A stretch of 64,000 nucleotides of DNA. Origin: Pseudomonadota bacterium. GTDB taxonomy: Bacteria > Pseudomonadota > Gammaproteobacteria > Burkholderiales > Rhodocyclaceae. This document shows, one piece after another, positions 29,653 through 38,268 of the stretch. The DNA lies in contig JAFEDI010000124.1 of NCBI GenBank assembly GCA_018241725.1, positions 62,001 through 126,000 on the forward strand, written 5' to 3'. Under the pieces are notes generated by a model. That model was not told the DNA's origin. It did not search any database and was given only the letters and a program-made list of their open reading frames with translations. Each line of letters begins with the position of its first letter. The stretch's first letter is position 1. Made by a program: the position numbers and the translations under genes.

Positions 29653-30249
29653 ATGAAGCGGTGTGCAGCACCTACGAAATCGGGCAGGCGGTGCCTCAAC
29701 AATGCGGTCGACGGAGACTTTTGTGTCGTCCATCGCAATCATGTTTCGCCAGGGGGGGGGCTCCTCGCCGCTGGTATTGGTGCCGCTATAGGGCATGCAA
29801 TATTGCCTGGAGCGGGAATCCTCTTTGGCCTCGTCGCAGGGCCTGCCGCAAGATCCTTGCTAAAGGATGAAACGATGGCAAAAAAAAGGGTGTTTGTGAG
29901 TTTTGACTTCGACAATGATCGAGCCTTAAAGGACTTCATCATTGGTCAGTCCAGGCATAACGATTCACCATTTGAAATTATCGACCACTCTCTGAAGGAA
30001 GCAGCGCCGGAGCGAGACTGGGAAAAAAAGGCGGAGATGGCAATCTCTCGAGCAGAAATCGTTCTCGTCATGGTTGGGGCCAAGACCCATAGGGCTCAGG
30101 GCGTAATAAAAGAGGTTGCAATGGCTCGCAAAGCTGGTGTCAAGATTGTTCAGATCATTGGCTATCGGGATGGGGATTACACGCCGGTACCGGAGGCGGG
30201 CCGTCTCTATGCCTGGAACTGGGACAACCTCAAGAAGTTGCTCTCTTAA
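29653..30249 (+). CDS. Zinc-knuckle, glycine-zipper, ThsB-like TIR protein (TIR 5)
   Basis: The 198-residue protein begins with a compact Cys/His knuckle (KRCAAPTKSGRRCLNNA, then CVVH, residues 3-27). Next comes a glycine-rich hydrophobic stretch (35-65; GIGAAIGHAILPGAG) that could insert in a membrane. The ThsB-like TIR starts KKRVFVSFDFDNDRALKD at 77, with E154 (GVIKEVAMARK) at the expected catalytic place. An internal ATG at 29875 has AAAGGATG upstream and would give the TIR part alone (124 residues). The full start at 29653 lacks a clear ribosome site. One gene may therefore give an anchored and a soluble form. Confidence 0.8.
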   Translation: MKRCAAPTKSGRRCLNNAVDGDFCVVHRNHVSPGGGLLAAGIGAAIGHAILPGAGILFGLVAGPAARSLLKDETMAKKRVFVSFDFDNDRALKDFIIGQSRHNDSPFEIIDHSLKEAAPERDWEKKAEMAISRAEIVLVMVGAKTHRAQGVIKEVAMARKAGVKIVQIIGYRDGDYTPVPEAGRLYAWNWDNLKKLLS

Positions 30250-30260
30250 GAACTTGGCTT

Positions 30261-30290
30261 GGTGCCATCGTTATTTGGCACCTTATTTCC
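30261..30290 (+). terminator. Terminator after TIR 5
   Basis: GGTGCCA (30261-30267) pairs with TGGCACC (30276-30282), followed by TTATTTCC. Confidence 0.65.
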
Positions 30291-30370
30291 ACTCCGCAAA
30301 TTAAGGTAAGACGTCATGGCAGGTAGCGAAAGCTGTCGGCAAGTAAGAACGTGATGGGAGATTGATTCAG

Positions 30371-30967
30371 ATGCCGAGGTACTTTACAAAAAGTGAGGCT
30401 AGGGTTGCAGCAGGGGGATTCCTGGCGAAATCACATGTTCAAAAAGCTTCCGCACAGGTCCTTAACGAATCTCGTAGTTCCACAAAGGAGTCCGACACCT
30501 TCGATGTATTCCTATCGCATTCAATCGCCGATGCCGACCTTGTCCTAGGGATCAAGAACCTCTTAGAGGAGAGGGGATTGAAGGTTTATGTGGATTGGGA
30601 AACAGACAGTCAGCTGGACCGAAGCAAGGTAAATCCGGAAACGGCGGACCTATTGCGGCGAAGGATGAAACAATCGAAGTCACTGCTGTACTTGGCAACC
30701 GAATCCGCGTCATCGTCCAAATGGATGCCGTGGGAACTGGGCTACTTCGATGGGCTGCGTGGTGGGCAGGTGGCGGTCATGCCCTTGCTGGATAATGAAA
30801 CAGACTCGTTTAAGGGGCAGGAATATCTCGGCCTTTATCCAACAGTTACCAAAGACACTTACAAAGGTTCAAATCGCAAAGATGTCTTCGTTGAGGGGCG
30901 CGGCAAGTGGACGACTCTTCAAGAATTCAACACTGGTAAGCCTACGTGGCGCGCATACAGCCCATGA
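30371..30967 (+). CDS. TIR-domain protein 6
   Basis: The protein begins MPRYFTKSEAR, an N-terminal segment typical of a widespread bacterial TIR subgroup. The TIR domain (about 45-160) has FDVFLSHSIADADLV, VYVDWETD and catalytic-type E122 in SKWMPWELGYFDG. ATG 30371 is preferred over the TTG at 30362 because GGGAG lies 10 bases upstream. It is a paralogue of TIR 1 and carries an extra C-terminal tail that is rich in Lys, Gly and Thr. It follows its own terminator-separated promoter region. Product length is 198 residues. Confidence 0.87.
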   Translation: MPRYFTKSEARVAAGGFLAKSHVQKASAQVLNESRSSTKESDTFDVFLSHSIADADLVLGIKNLLEERGLKVYVDWETDSQLDRSKVNPETADLLRRRMKQSKSLLYLATESASSSKWMPWELGYFDGLRGGQVAVMPLLDNETDSFKGQEYLGLYPTVTKDTYKGSNRKDVFVEGRGKWTTLQEFNTGKPTWRAYSP

Positions 30968-31166
30968 TCCACTCTTGATTCAAGCAAAGCCACTTGGTCT
31001 TCCTCTGCTTTTTCACATGGTTTGGCAGGGGGCACACTTTCAGAGCAAAAAAGCACTAGAGTCTCCACCAGGCTGTCGCGCAGGGGCGCTATCTTGGAGC
31101 GGGCTCTATGGGCAAAATCCCTTTGCCACGAGCGGGGTATATAACACGAAGCGAGAATATATATTT

Positions 31167-31652
31167 ATGCAGAACCGACCGAGACCTATATATCCAAAGG
31201 TTCAACCTGGAGGAGTGACGCACCAACTAACGGTTTGCGGTGACCTCTATCACTCAAATGTGATCTCGACGAAGCACCGCAAGGATGCGGTACGAAAAGC
31301 CGACGAGATTTATTCTAGCCAAGAAGACGATGCACGAGCCCTCGGCGCGATCATGATGCTATTGTCCGACGTCCCAGAAGAGCCTTTGCTGACAGCTAAT
31401 AAGGCACAGGTGGGGTCTGTACTAGGGCTTTGTGCTTTGGGTTTCATGATCAACCACAAGCAATTTGGTCCAAGAGCAAGGCGAATCGCAGAATCTGGAG
31501 AGGGCCAAATGATTCTGCGCCTGAGCGGCGGTATTGCAAATCCTCAATGCGAAATTCAGCTTTTTGATACGCAAGAGGAATATGCCGCTTTCTTGCAACC
31601 GATACTCGCATCAGGCAATTTCGCTACTCAGAAGAACAGCACGTTGCTTTGA
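31167..31652 (+). CDS. Unknown 161-residue protein
   Basis: I do not recognise this protein. It is soluble, mostly helical in the middle (AVRKADEIYSSQEDD, then ALGAIMMLLSDVP), and ends with QIQ-type beta segments. The ATG at 31167 is chosen because the frame upstream overlaps TIR 6 in another frame; there is no strong ribosome site. It lies between the TIR block and the convergent Gabija genes, so it may belong to either module. Confidence 0.55.
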   Translation: MQNRPRPIYPKVQPGGVTHQLTVCGDLYHSNVISTKHRKDAVRKADEIYSSQEDDARALGAIMMLLSDVPEEPLLTANKAQVGSVLGLCALGFMINHKQFGPRARRIAESGEGQMILRLSGGIANPQCEIQLFDTQEEYAAFLQPILASGNFATQKNSTLL

Positions 31653-31680
31653 CGAGAAAGCGGCAATCGATATTGGCGAA

Positions 31681-33582
31681 TCAGGCGATGGAGACTTTTT
31701 GAACACCTGCCGATTGCAACAACGTATAGAGGGGAGCGACGGTAGTGCGGGTGCCCCGTTCTGCTGTATACGTGAAGATCACCCGCTGCTTTGCACGAGT
31801 GAAGGCTACGAAAAAGCCCGCAGTGGACTCTGCCGTGTCTTGCTGGAAGCTCCACCAGGCTGAATCATCCAGACCGACGAAGATTACGGTGTGGTATTCC
31901 AGCCCCTTGCTCTTGTGTAGGGTCATGAGTGGAAGGGCGTGTGTTCCTTCGTAGGCGTCAAGCGCAGCGCTCCAGTCAGTTGTCCCTGCCGTGCTGCCTT
32001 GCAGATGGAGGGCAACGCTGTGTTCGACCTCCGATAGCCAATCGCCCTGGGCGTATGCGGGATTCGCGGCGATGAGTGCGTCGCGCCCCAGGAATCCGAT
32101 GATGGACTGTATGACTGCATGTACCGCTTCAGCGGTCTGAGGTGGGGTGGGAAAACCACGATTGAATTGGCGTGCGAAGGCATCAAGGTCCATTGTGAGC
32201 AGTCGGTGTCCTCGCTCGTTTTCGGGCACGATGCCGCGTAGAGATGACAGCGCCTGGAGCGCTTCGCTCCAGGCCGATCTGGCCCTGCCGACCGTGGCCA
32301 AGCGCAGGATCAGAACTAGCAACTCTGACAACGGCTCGGTAAGCAGTTCCTGGAGCATCTGGGCCCCGAGCTTGGCAGCCTCGTTGCGGAGGGCAATTCC
32401 TTGAGCTCGAAACACCGGTTCGAGAATGGCTGCGTATTCTTCGGCTTTCTGGCGAACGAGGATCACGAAGTCGCTCGGTTGGAGGCCATGCGCCTGCATC
32501 TGCGATGTTATGAACTGGGCTAGATACTGTGCCTCAACTGCAGCAGAGGAGAAGTTCCAGATTGAGCAGCAGGCATCGGAGATTCTGGAGGTGGTTCGTG
32601 ACTGGGGCTCTGCGGCCCCCGCATCGAGGGCTTGGGCGAGGACATGTTGGATGCGCACAAGCTCGGGGGATGAGCGGTAATTGCTGCGCAGAGGGATTCG
32701 TCGTGCGCCAAAAGTTTGCTCGAAGGCAGTGAATGGATCGTCCATGGCCAGTGCCCAGCGCATGATCTGCTGCTTGTTGTCGCCCACAGCGGTCATGATG
32801 GCTGGAGTTCCCAGAAAAATCGTCTTGACCAGATCGAATTGCGCCTGGGTGGTGTCCTGGAATTCGTCCATGAAGACGTGGGAATAGGTCAGCGCCAGGG
32901 CATGCCGAGCTGACACATTGACCCGAACCAACAATTCTGCGAGCCGGGTGAGCATCGGGAACGTAAGTGTGCTTCGCACGCCCTGGTGGAGTTGTTCATC
33001 CCAGAATCGTTGGCCGATCCATTGACCAGGGGTAGCCGGTGGCCAACCAGCGTCGGGCAACGGGGCGACCAAGACGTGCCGGCGCTCCAAGGTCTTGCTC
33101 GCAATAGCCTGAATCTGTGCCCGATGGAAAGGTAAGTCATCGGCCATGGCTGCACGGCGAATGAAGTCTTCGAGCAGATGACGTGTCGGGAACAGAATTC
33201 CGTAGTCGGAGGTGGGGCGCCATCGTTCCGGCAGTGCCTGGCCGAAGCGGTCGACGAGACCCTTCGCGAATGCGTCGAAGGTGAGGGAGTCGAAGCGTGC
33301 CGCATGCTCGGGATGGCACCGTTGACGTACACGCCTGGCCAGATTCCTTGCCGCATCGCGCTTGAAGCTGATCGCCAGGATGCGCTGAGGCGCCGGTGAC
33401 GCACCCGTCTGCAGCAGGAAGGCGGCGCGCTGTGCAAGGAGCTCCGTTTTTCCCGCACCGGGGCCAGCCAATACCGCATAGTGTCTCGACGAGCCCACGA
33501 CAATCGAGGCGTTCCTCTCCAACTCGGTGACACCTACGGGCTGCCAATCCTCGGGGGGGACGCGGCGCGGCGGCAGGGACAC
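31681..33582 (-). CDS. gajB: UvrD/Rep-family helicase, Gabija GajB-like
   Basis: This 633-residue superfamily 1 helicase has motif I AGPGAGKT (39-46), motif II FMDEFQDTT, motif III VGDNKQQIMRW, motif IV NYRSSPELV, motif V LMTLHKSKGLEYHTV and motif VI FVAFTRAKQRV. It starts at a GTG 2 bp after the stop of the OLD-type nuclease gene, so the two are co-translated. In Gabija, GajB senses DNA ends or activates the GajA nuclease during phage infection. It is longer than the about 500 residues of the Bacillus GajB, so it is a divergent member. Confidence 0.88.
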   Translation of the reverse strand: MSLPPRRVPPEDWQPVGVTELERNASIVVGSSRHYAVLAGPGAGKTELLAQRAAFLLQTGASPAPQRILAISFKRDAARNLARRVRQRCHPEHAARFDSLTFDAFAKGLVDRFGQALPERWRPTSDYGILFPTRHLLEDFIRRAAMADDLPFHRAQIQAIASKTLERRHVLVAPLPDAGWPPATPGQWIGQRFWDEQLHQGVRSTLTFPMLTRLAELLVRVNVSARHALALTYSHVFMDEFQDTTQAQFDLVKTIFLGTPAIMTAVGDNKQQIMRWALAMDDPFTAFEQTFGARRIPLRSNYRSSPELVRIQHVLAQALDAGAAEPQSRTTSRISDACCSIWNFSSAAVEAQYLAQFITSQMQAHGLQPSDFVILVRQKAEEYAAILEPVFRAQGIALRNEAAKLGAQMLQELLTEPLSELLVLILRLATVGRARSAWSEALQALSSLRGIVPENERGHRLLTMDLDAFARQFNRGFPTPPQTAEAVHAVIQSIIGFLGRDALIAANPAYAQGDWLSEVEHSVALHLQGSTAGTTDWSAALDAYEGTHALPLMTLHKSKGLEYHTVIFVGLDDSAWWSFQQDTAESTAGFFVAFTRAKQRVIFTYTAERGTRTTVAPLYTLLQSAGVQKVSIA

Positions 33583-33584
33583 GA

Positions 33585-35555
33585 TTAAAGCCCTGACAAC
33601 TGAACCGAGATGTGGCGAAGCACGCGCTGCAGGGGCCCGGGCATGGCGTTCCTGAGCGCTTCCGCATCCACATGCGTTAAAGCCCGGAGGTGGGTGGCGG
33701 GCTTGCTGTGGGTCAGGAAATGGTAGCGGTAGGCGGCCATGTGCGCGCGAAAGGGCTCAATGTCCCCGTTGTAGCAGGCCAAGCCTGGCCCTGCGGTGCC
33801 CAGCACTACTTCCGCGGCAGCCTCGTTGGTCATCCGCGGCCCCGTTCCTTCGATGGTCGAGGCGTAGGCTGCCGGGAAAGCGGACAGCATCGCTAGATCA
33901 AGGTCCAGCGGCCATGAAAAGAAGACGGAGGAAGAGCGTTCCAGATAACTCAGCCAACCGGGCAAGTTGGCTTGGTCAAAGGTGTGCATGTTACGAAGCC
34001 CTTCATCGTTCAGGACGGATCCACCTTGAACCGTCAGAATCCTCTCTCTGGGTACTCCCAGCGCAAGCAGCTGCTGCAGAACGTTCTTGACACGTCCGAA
34101 GCCGCCGCCTTCGCGGCCTAGGTCGAGATCAAGCAGGGTGGCGTGGGGAATGCCGAGGCCGTTCAGTAGGCGCCAGAAATGCTGAACGTGGCGGCCGCCC
34201 AAAGGGACGATGGCGACGAACGATGGATCGACTAGCAGGTTGAGCGCTTCGGCCAGTTTCGGAAGAACGATGCGCTCCGAGTCGCCCTCGACCAGCAGCG
34301 CGAAGCGTGCGAAATACAGCTCCGGAAAGGCCAGCATCGCGTTGCGCACGAACTTGATGGCCTCAACTTCATCGGTCGGCATCGGGATGGCGCATACCGA
34401 CGAGCGCCCGCTGGCCGTATCACGGCGGCAGTATCTGACGTCTTCGGGCGGCACTCGTCCCAGGACCGAAGGGGAGTGGCTGGAGATCAGGGCTTGTCCG
34501 GCGCCTGTATCTACCAGGGTGCGGATCTGGCCGATGATTCGGGACAGGTAGTAAGGGGACAGATGGTTTTCGGGTTCTTCGACCGCAAATAGCGTGAGTG
34601 CCGGGATGCTGAGGTCCTCGGACCGGAAACCCTGGATGGTTCCAGCGACTGCTGCGCGCTCCACGTCGAAGACGGCTGCAGCCAGCGCGAAATAGAAGAG
34701 CGACTGCTGTCCGTCACTGAGAACGTCGAGGCCTCGATCTTCACCTGTGGGGCCGCGTCTGAACATGACGCCGATTCGCGTGACGACCTCTTCGAAGCGG
34801 CGACTCATCAGACTCAGGGCCGGCTCGCAATCGACGTCGCCATCGTGCAGATTCGACCAGCGCCTGGAAAGCGATGCGCTGAAGGCCTGAATGGCGCGCT
34901 CACTGCCAAAGGTGGTGGTGAGTTGCTCGGTAGCAGATTCGACGGCACTTTGTGTGTCAGCCGACCACTCGATCGCTTTGAGCAGGCGCGCCGCCAGTGC
35001 GCCGGTGGTCGCTCGAATCTGCGAGCTGGCGTCACGGGTTGCCGGCGTGTAGAACAGTTGGATTAAGCCCCGGTCGGCGGCGGCTACTGGCGTGCATTGG
35101 TCATCTCGAACGGCATCGTCCGTGGTGTTGACCCAGCACAACGTCTGGCTGACGGCTCCTTCGGCGGTGCCATCGGCATCCCAGCGTGCTTCCAGTCGCA
35201 GCCGGCAGATCGGAACACCGCCTGGGCGGTCGATGCACATGTGCCGAAACACGGGAGCCACGGTTGCCGCTGTCGCCGTGCCCGCAATCAATTCGGGTAG
35301 GCACAGTTGAACGTCGATCGTCAGACCCCTGGTGTTCGGTGGCGTGTGTTCCTCTGGCGGGACGTGAAAATCTGCAGGAACAATCGTGCGCTGCGCGCGA
35401 GTGATGCCGAACAGGCGCATCAGCGCATGGAGAACCGCTGTTTTTCCCGAAGCGTTGGGCCCCACGATGGCAGTCAGCCCAGAATTGAAACCGATTACCG
35501 TAGGTTCAGGCCCAAAACAGCGAAACCCGGTGATCGTAATTTTTTCTACATGCAT
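33585..35555 (-). CDS. gajA: OLD-family ATPase-TOPRIM nuclease, Gabija GajA-like
   Basis: This 656-residue protein has an ABC-type ATPase with Walker A GPNASGKT (33-39 region), signature LSDGQQSLFYF, Walker B FAVEEPENHLSP and H-loop SSHSPSVLG. A TOPRIM nuclease follows, with LLVEGDSERIVLP (metal-binding Glu) and LLDLDLGREG (DxD). The family of OLD nucleases next to a UvrD-like helicase gene is class 2 OLD, and this pair is the Gabija anti-phage system. Members nick specific DNA when nucleotide levels fall. The gene sits 104 bp after the DUF6035 gene in the same direction. Confidence 0.9.
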   Translation of the reverse strand: MHVEKITITGFRCFGPEPTVIGFNSGLTAIVGPNASGKTAVLHALMRLFGITRAQRTIVPADFHVPPEEHTPPNTRGLTIDVQLCLPELIAGTATAATVAPVFRHMCIDRPGGVPICRLRLEARWDADGTAEGAVSQTLCWVNTTDDAVRDDQCTPVAAADRGLIQLFYTPATRDASSQIRATTGALAARLLKAIEWSADTQSAVESATEQLTTTFGSERAIQAFSASLSRRWSNLHDGDVDCEPALSLMSRRFEEVVTRIGVMFRRGPTGEDRGLDVLSDGQQSLFYFALAAAVFDVERAAVAGTIQGFRSEDLSIPALTLFAVEEPENHLSPYYLSRIIGQIRTLVDTGAGQALISSHSPSVLGRVPPEDVRYCRRDTASGRSSVCAIPMPTDEVEAIKFVRNAMLAFPELYFARFALLVEGDSERIVLPKLAEALNLLVDPSFVAIVPLGGRHVQHFWRLLNGLGIPHATLLDLDLGREGGGFGRVKNVLQQLLALGVPRERILTVQGGSVLNDEGLRNMHTFDQANLPGWLSYLERSSSVFFSWPLDLDLAMLSAFPAAYASTIEGTGPRMTNEAAAEVVLGTAGPGLACYNGDIEPFRAHMAAYRYHFLTHSKPATHLRALTHVDAEALRNAMPGPLQRVLRHISVQLSGL

Positions 35556-35659
35556 TTGGCGTTACCTGTATATCTCTTCAGCATTTTGAATTTGACCACA
35601 TCCATCAGTAGAGGAGATAGCGGCATGCGGGATAAGCCGTATTGACGGTCGCCAAAACG

Positions 35660-36991
35660 TTACTTGTCGCCGGAAAGGACCGCCCAAACCTCGGGGAAGA
35701 GAAAGGCAATCAGGGGATCGTATTGCTCGTCGCGGTCATAGTCCTTGTCGCCCTCGGCGAGCTTCTTCTTGTACTCGATGACCCGCTTTGCCCAATTGCC
35801 TTTCTTGTCCTCCCGCTTGAGCAGGTCGCCGCGGTCATAGACCAGCAGAGCGGCACGGAAAGCGCGAATGACGTTCTTGTAGCTGTTGGCGACCGTGTTG
35901 GCCGCCGAAATGAAATTCGGATGCTTCCATCCGATGCACTCGCCTTCCCGGGCCGAATACAGCCCGTTGAGCAGACCAAGCACGTCGTAGGTGTATTCCG
36001 GCAAGAACACGCCCCTCTTCTTGAATTCCTGCCTCGCCTCGTTCCATTCTGCATCCTGCCAGGAGCGTTTGGAGTTCCGCCACCAGATGAAGAAGCGCTG
36101 CTTCAAGGCTTCCTCGCCGGCCTGGTGGGCGAGACCGGCTTTCAGGCCATCGCAATCGCGGAAAAACACCCGCTGCCCTGCTGCGTCGAGTTGCAGGTGC
36201 GAAAACGGGACCCTTTCCTCGCACCAGGCGTCGATGACTTCACCATTGACGGCTTGGGGTTCAAGCCAATGGCAATCGAGCATCAGCGCCTTGTCGGCGG
36301 CCGAAGCCTTCAATGTCTCTTCGCCGGCAATGAACAGGTTGCGGTTGTTGTTGTGGAAAATATCGTCCTGCGTCATGCGGGCCTCCGCCTGGTCGAAGGA
36401 CTTGAAGATCCAGCAGAGCAGCCCGCCTTCCTGGCGGTAGAAGTTGCGCCGCTCGGCGATGACATGCAGGAAGGTGGTTGATAGCTGAATCTCGAAGGCG
36501 ATCCGGATTGTGCCCTTCCAAAGCGCCTGGACATCGGGCTTGCGCCATTTCGTCCGGTCCATTCCGCGCCAAACCTTTTCCGTCTCCACTTCAGAAAACC
36601 CGGGGTCGCATCGTAGGCTGTCCGCGATGATTTCCTTGAGCCGGATGTGGGCGCGGCTTTCCTTGGCGGCGTTGTACTTACGCGCCAACATCTCATCCTT
36701 GGAGAGTTCGCTGCGGGTGATGGCGGGGCAGTTGCCATTTTCCGTCCGGTGCTTGAAGAAGAAGCGCTTCTCGTCCTTTCTGCGGCAGGAGAGATAAACC
36801 CCGACCATGCAGATGGGGCAGGCATACAGGGACTCACCGGAGGCGTTTGCCTCCGCAAGTTCCATCCGCAGCTTTTCGAGGCGGTCGTAGTCGCTGCCGA
36901 TCACTTTCCTCGCCGGCGAAATGATGCCCGTGTCGAGGTTTATGACCTCATCAATCTCGGGGTCATCAACGCACAGGCAGGGCCCAGTCAT
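35660..36991 (-). CDS. DUF6035 / CoiA-like nuclease-fold protein
   Basis: This 443-residue protein has an N-terminal zinc-finger-like module (YACPICMVGVYLSCRR, then FFFKH and NCP), followed by a PD-(D/E)xK-like core, RKPDVQA and IAFEIQLSTTF, as in competence protein CoiA and DUF6035. The C-terminal 200 residues are helical and uncharacterised. ATG 36991 is taken as start because the frame upstream overlaps the NERD gene out of phase. It lies between a NERD gene and gajA, all on one strand with gaps of 60 and about 100 bp. A nuclease role is inferred from motifs. Confidence 0.75.
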   Translation of the reverse strand: MTGPCLCVDDPEIDEVINLDTGIISPARKVIGSDYDRLEKLRMELAEANASGESLYACPICMVGVYLSCRRKDEKRFFFKHRTENGNCPAITRSELSKDEMLARKYNAAKESRAHIRLKEIIADSLRCDPGFSEVETEKVWRGMDRTKWRKPDVQALWKGTIRIAFEIQLSTTFLHVIAERRNFYRQEGGLLCWIFKSFDQAEARMTQDDIFHNNNRNLFIAGEETLKASAADKALMLDCHWLEPQAVNGEVIDAWCEERVPFSHLQLDAAGQRVFFRDCDGLKAGLAHQAGEEALKQRFFIWWRNSKRSWQDAEWNEARQEFKKRGVFLPEYTYDVLGLLNGLYSAREGECIGWKHPNFISAANTVANSYKNVIRAFRAALLVYDRGDLLKREDKKGNWAKRVIEYKKKLAEGDKDYDRDEQYDPLIAFLFPEVWAVLSGDK

Positions 36992-37050
36992 CGTTGTGCC
37001 GACTCCCGATTCGGTACTTTCAATGGAATCCTCATCCCTTTGCGTTCCAC

Positions 37051-38034
37051 CTATGCGGCCGAGACGGTCTTCTGGCAATCCATGCAATAGATGTTGCCGC
37101 CGAATTTCGGCTTGTTGAACCAGCAGAACTTCGCCACGTTGTAGCCCACGGACGCGCCGCAGGCATGGCAAATCAGCTTCTGCTTGGGCTTTTCCTCGGC
37201 GGCGGCCGGCTTTGCGCTCTCGGGCGCCGGCGCCTCCACAGCGGCTTCGGCTTTGGGTGCCGCTGAAACGGGCCCTGGTTTCGCCGCCGGCGGTACGGGA
37301 GTCTCCTTCGGCAGCCCGAATTTTGCCGTCCAATCGAAGGCAATCGGCTTGTGTAGCCGCGCGATCTCCCGCGCCAAGGCTTCGAGGGTGTCCTGCCCGA
37401 TGATCTTCGCCATCAGCAGCGGGTTGTTGTTCTGGTCAATCGATTTGTCGATGTATTTGAAGACCTGATCATTCTTGATGATGGCCTCCAAGCCATCGAT
37501 TTTCGCCTTCGGCCGGCTGATGCGGGCACCCTTCGAGACGAGGACGAGGCTCTTCAGGTCGGGTTTGATGGTGAAACCAAGCCGGGTCGGCAGCTTGACT
37601 GTGCCGGAGTCGAAGAGCTTTCTGAGGATCAGGATGTGCTTGGCATTCTGCTCGATGGGGGATGGCACGCCGTAGGGTTTGCTCCCAAAGAAGGCAGCAA
37701 ATTCGCCGTGCTCGTTGATGGCGATCCCCTCCGAGAAGTGCTTGCTCTCGCAGACCCAGATCTCCATGAAACGGTTGATGAGCAGGTGGTCGATTTGGGC
37801 GACCAGGCCGCTGACCTCGATTCTCAGGTCGTGGATGACCATCCAATTCTTGGACTCACCCCAATGGACCCGCATCTCGTAGGCAGCTTCCTCCTCGCCG
37901 CGGATGCCGGCCTGGATGTTACGAATTTCCTGTTCGATACGCTTCCTGGTGTCGGTGCCGCAGTCGGGGCGGGACAGTAGGGCTTGCAGCGTCTGAATTG
38001 CGGGCTTCTTGTCGTCGGCTTCTTTGATGATCAT
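37051..38034 (-). CDS. NERD-domain nuclease-related protein with C-terminal zinc ribbon
   Basis: The product has 327 residues from ATG 38034; an in-frame ATG at 38157 would add 41 poorly conserved residues. The NERD domain (about 40-150) shows GEEEAAYEMR, VAQIDHLLINRFMEIWVCESKHF, the D/E and ExK positions of a PD-(D/E)xK-like nuclease. A Pro/Ala-rich linker joins it to a C-terminal zinc-ribbon (ICHACGASVG, CMDCQ). It is the first gene of a possible four-gene minus-strand operon with DUF6035, gajA and gajB. Confidence 0.8.
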   Translation of the reverse strand: MIIKEADDKKPAIQTLQALLSRPDCGTDTRKRIEQEIRNIQAGIRGEEEAAYEMRVHWGESKNWMVIHDLRIEVSGLVAQIDHLLINRFMEIWVCESKHFSEGIAINEHGEFAAFFGSKPYGVPSPIEQNAKHILILRKLFDSGTVKLPTRLGFTIKPDLKSLVLVSKGARISRPKAKIDGLEAIIKNDQVFKYIDKSIDQNNNPLLMAKIIGQDTLEALAREIARLHKPIAFDWTAKFGLPKETPVPPAAKPGPVSAAPKAEAAVEAPAPESAKPAAAEEKPKQKLICHACGASVGYNVAKFCWFNKPKFGGNIYCMDCQKTVSAA

Positions 38035-38268
38035 CGATGGGGTGAAGGGCGTCGCAGAGGCTTGAAAGGGTAGCACGCCAGTACTGCTGATCCAATGCCA
38101 ATCGAATGGACTGTCAGGGGCGAGAGCACTCGGCAACGTTACCCGTGGCCATACCATGGCTGCAACATGTCGATGATCGCCCCTGAAACGTCACCAAGAC
38201 CACTATCAAAGATTCTCTTCAAAAGCAGGGGATGCTACCGGGCACTTGGGAAGTGTCGGTGACGCTGA

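Noticed and set aside
25339-30967. Classical Thoeris system
   Set aside because: ThsB-like TIR proteins are present but no ThsA effector; calling it Thoeris would overstate the evidence.
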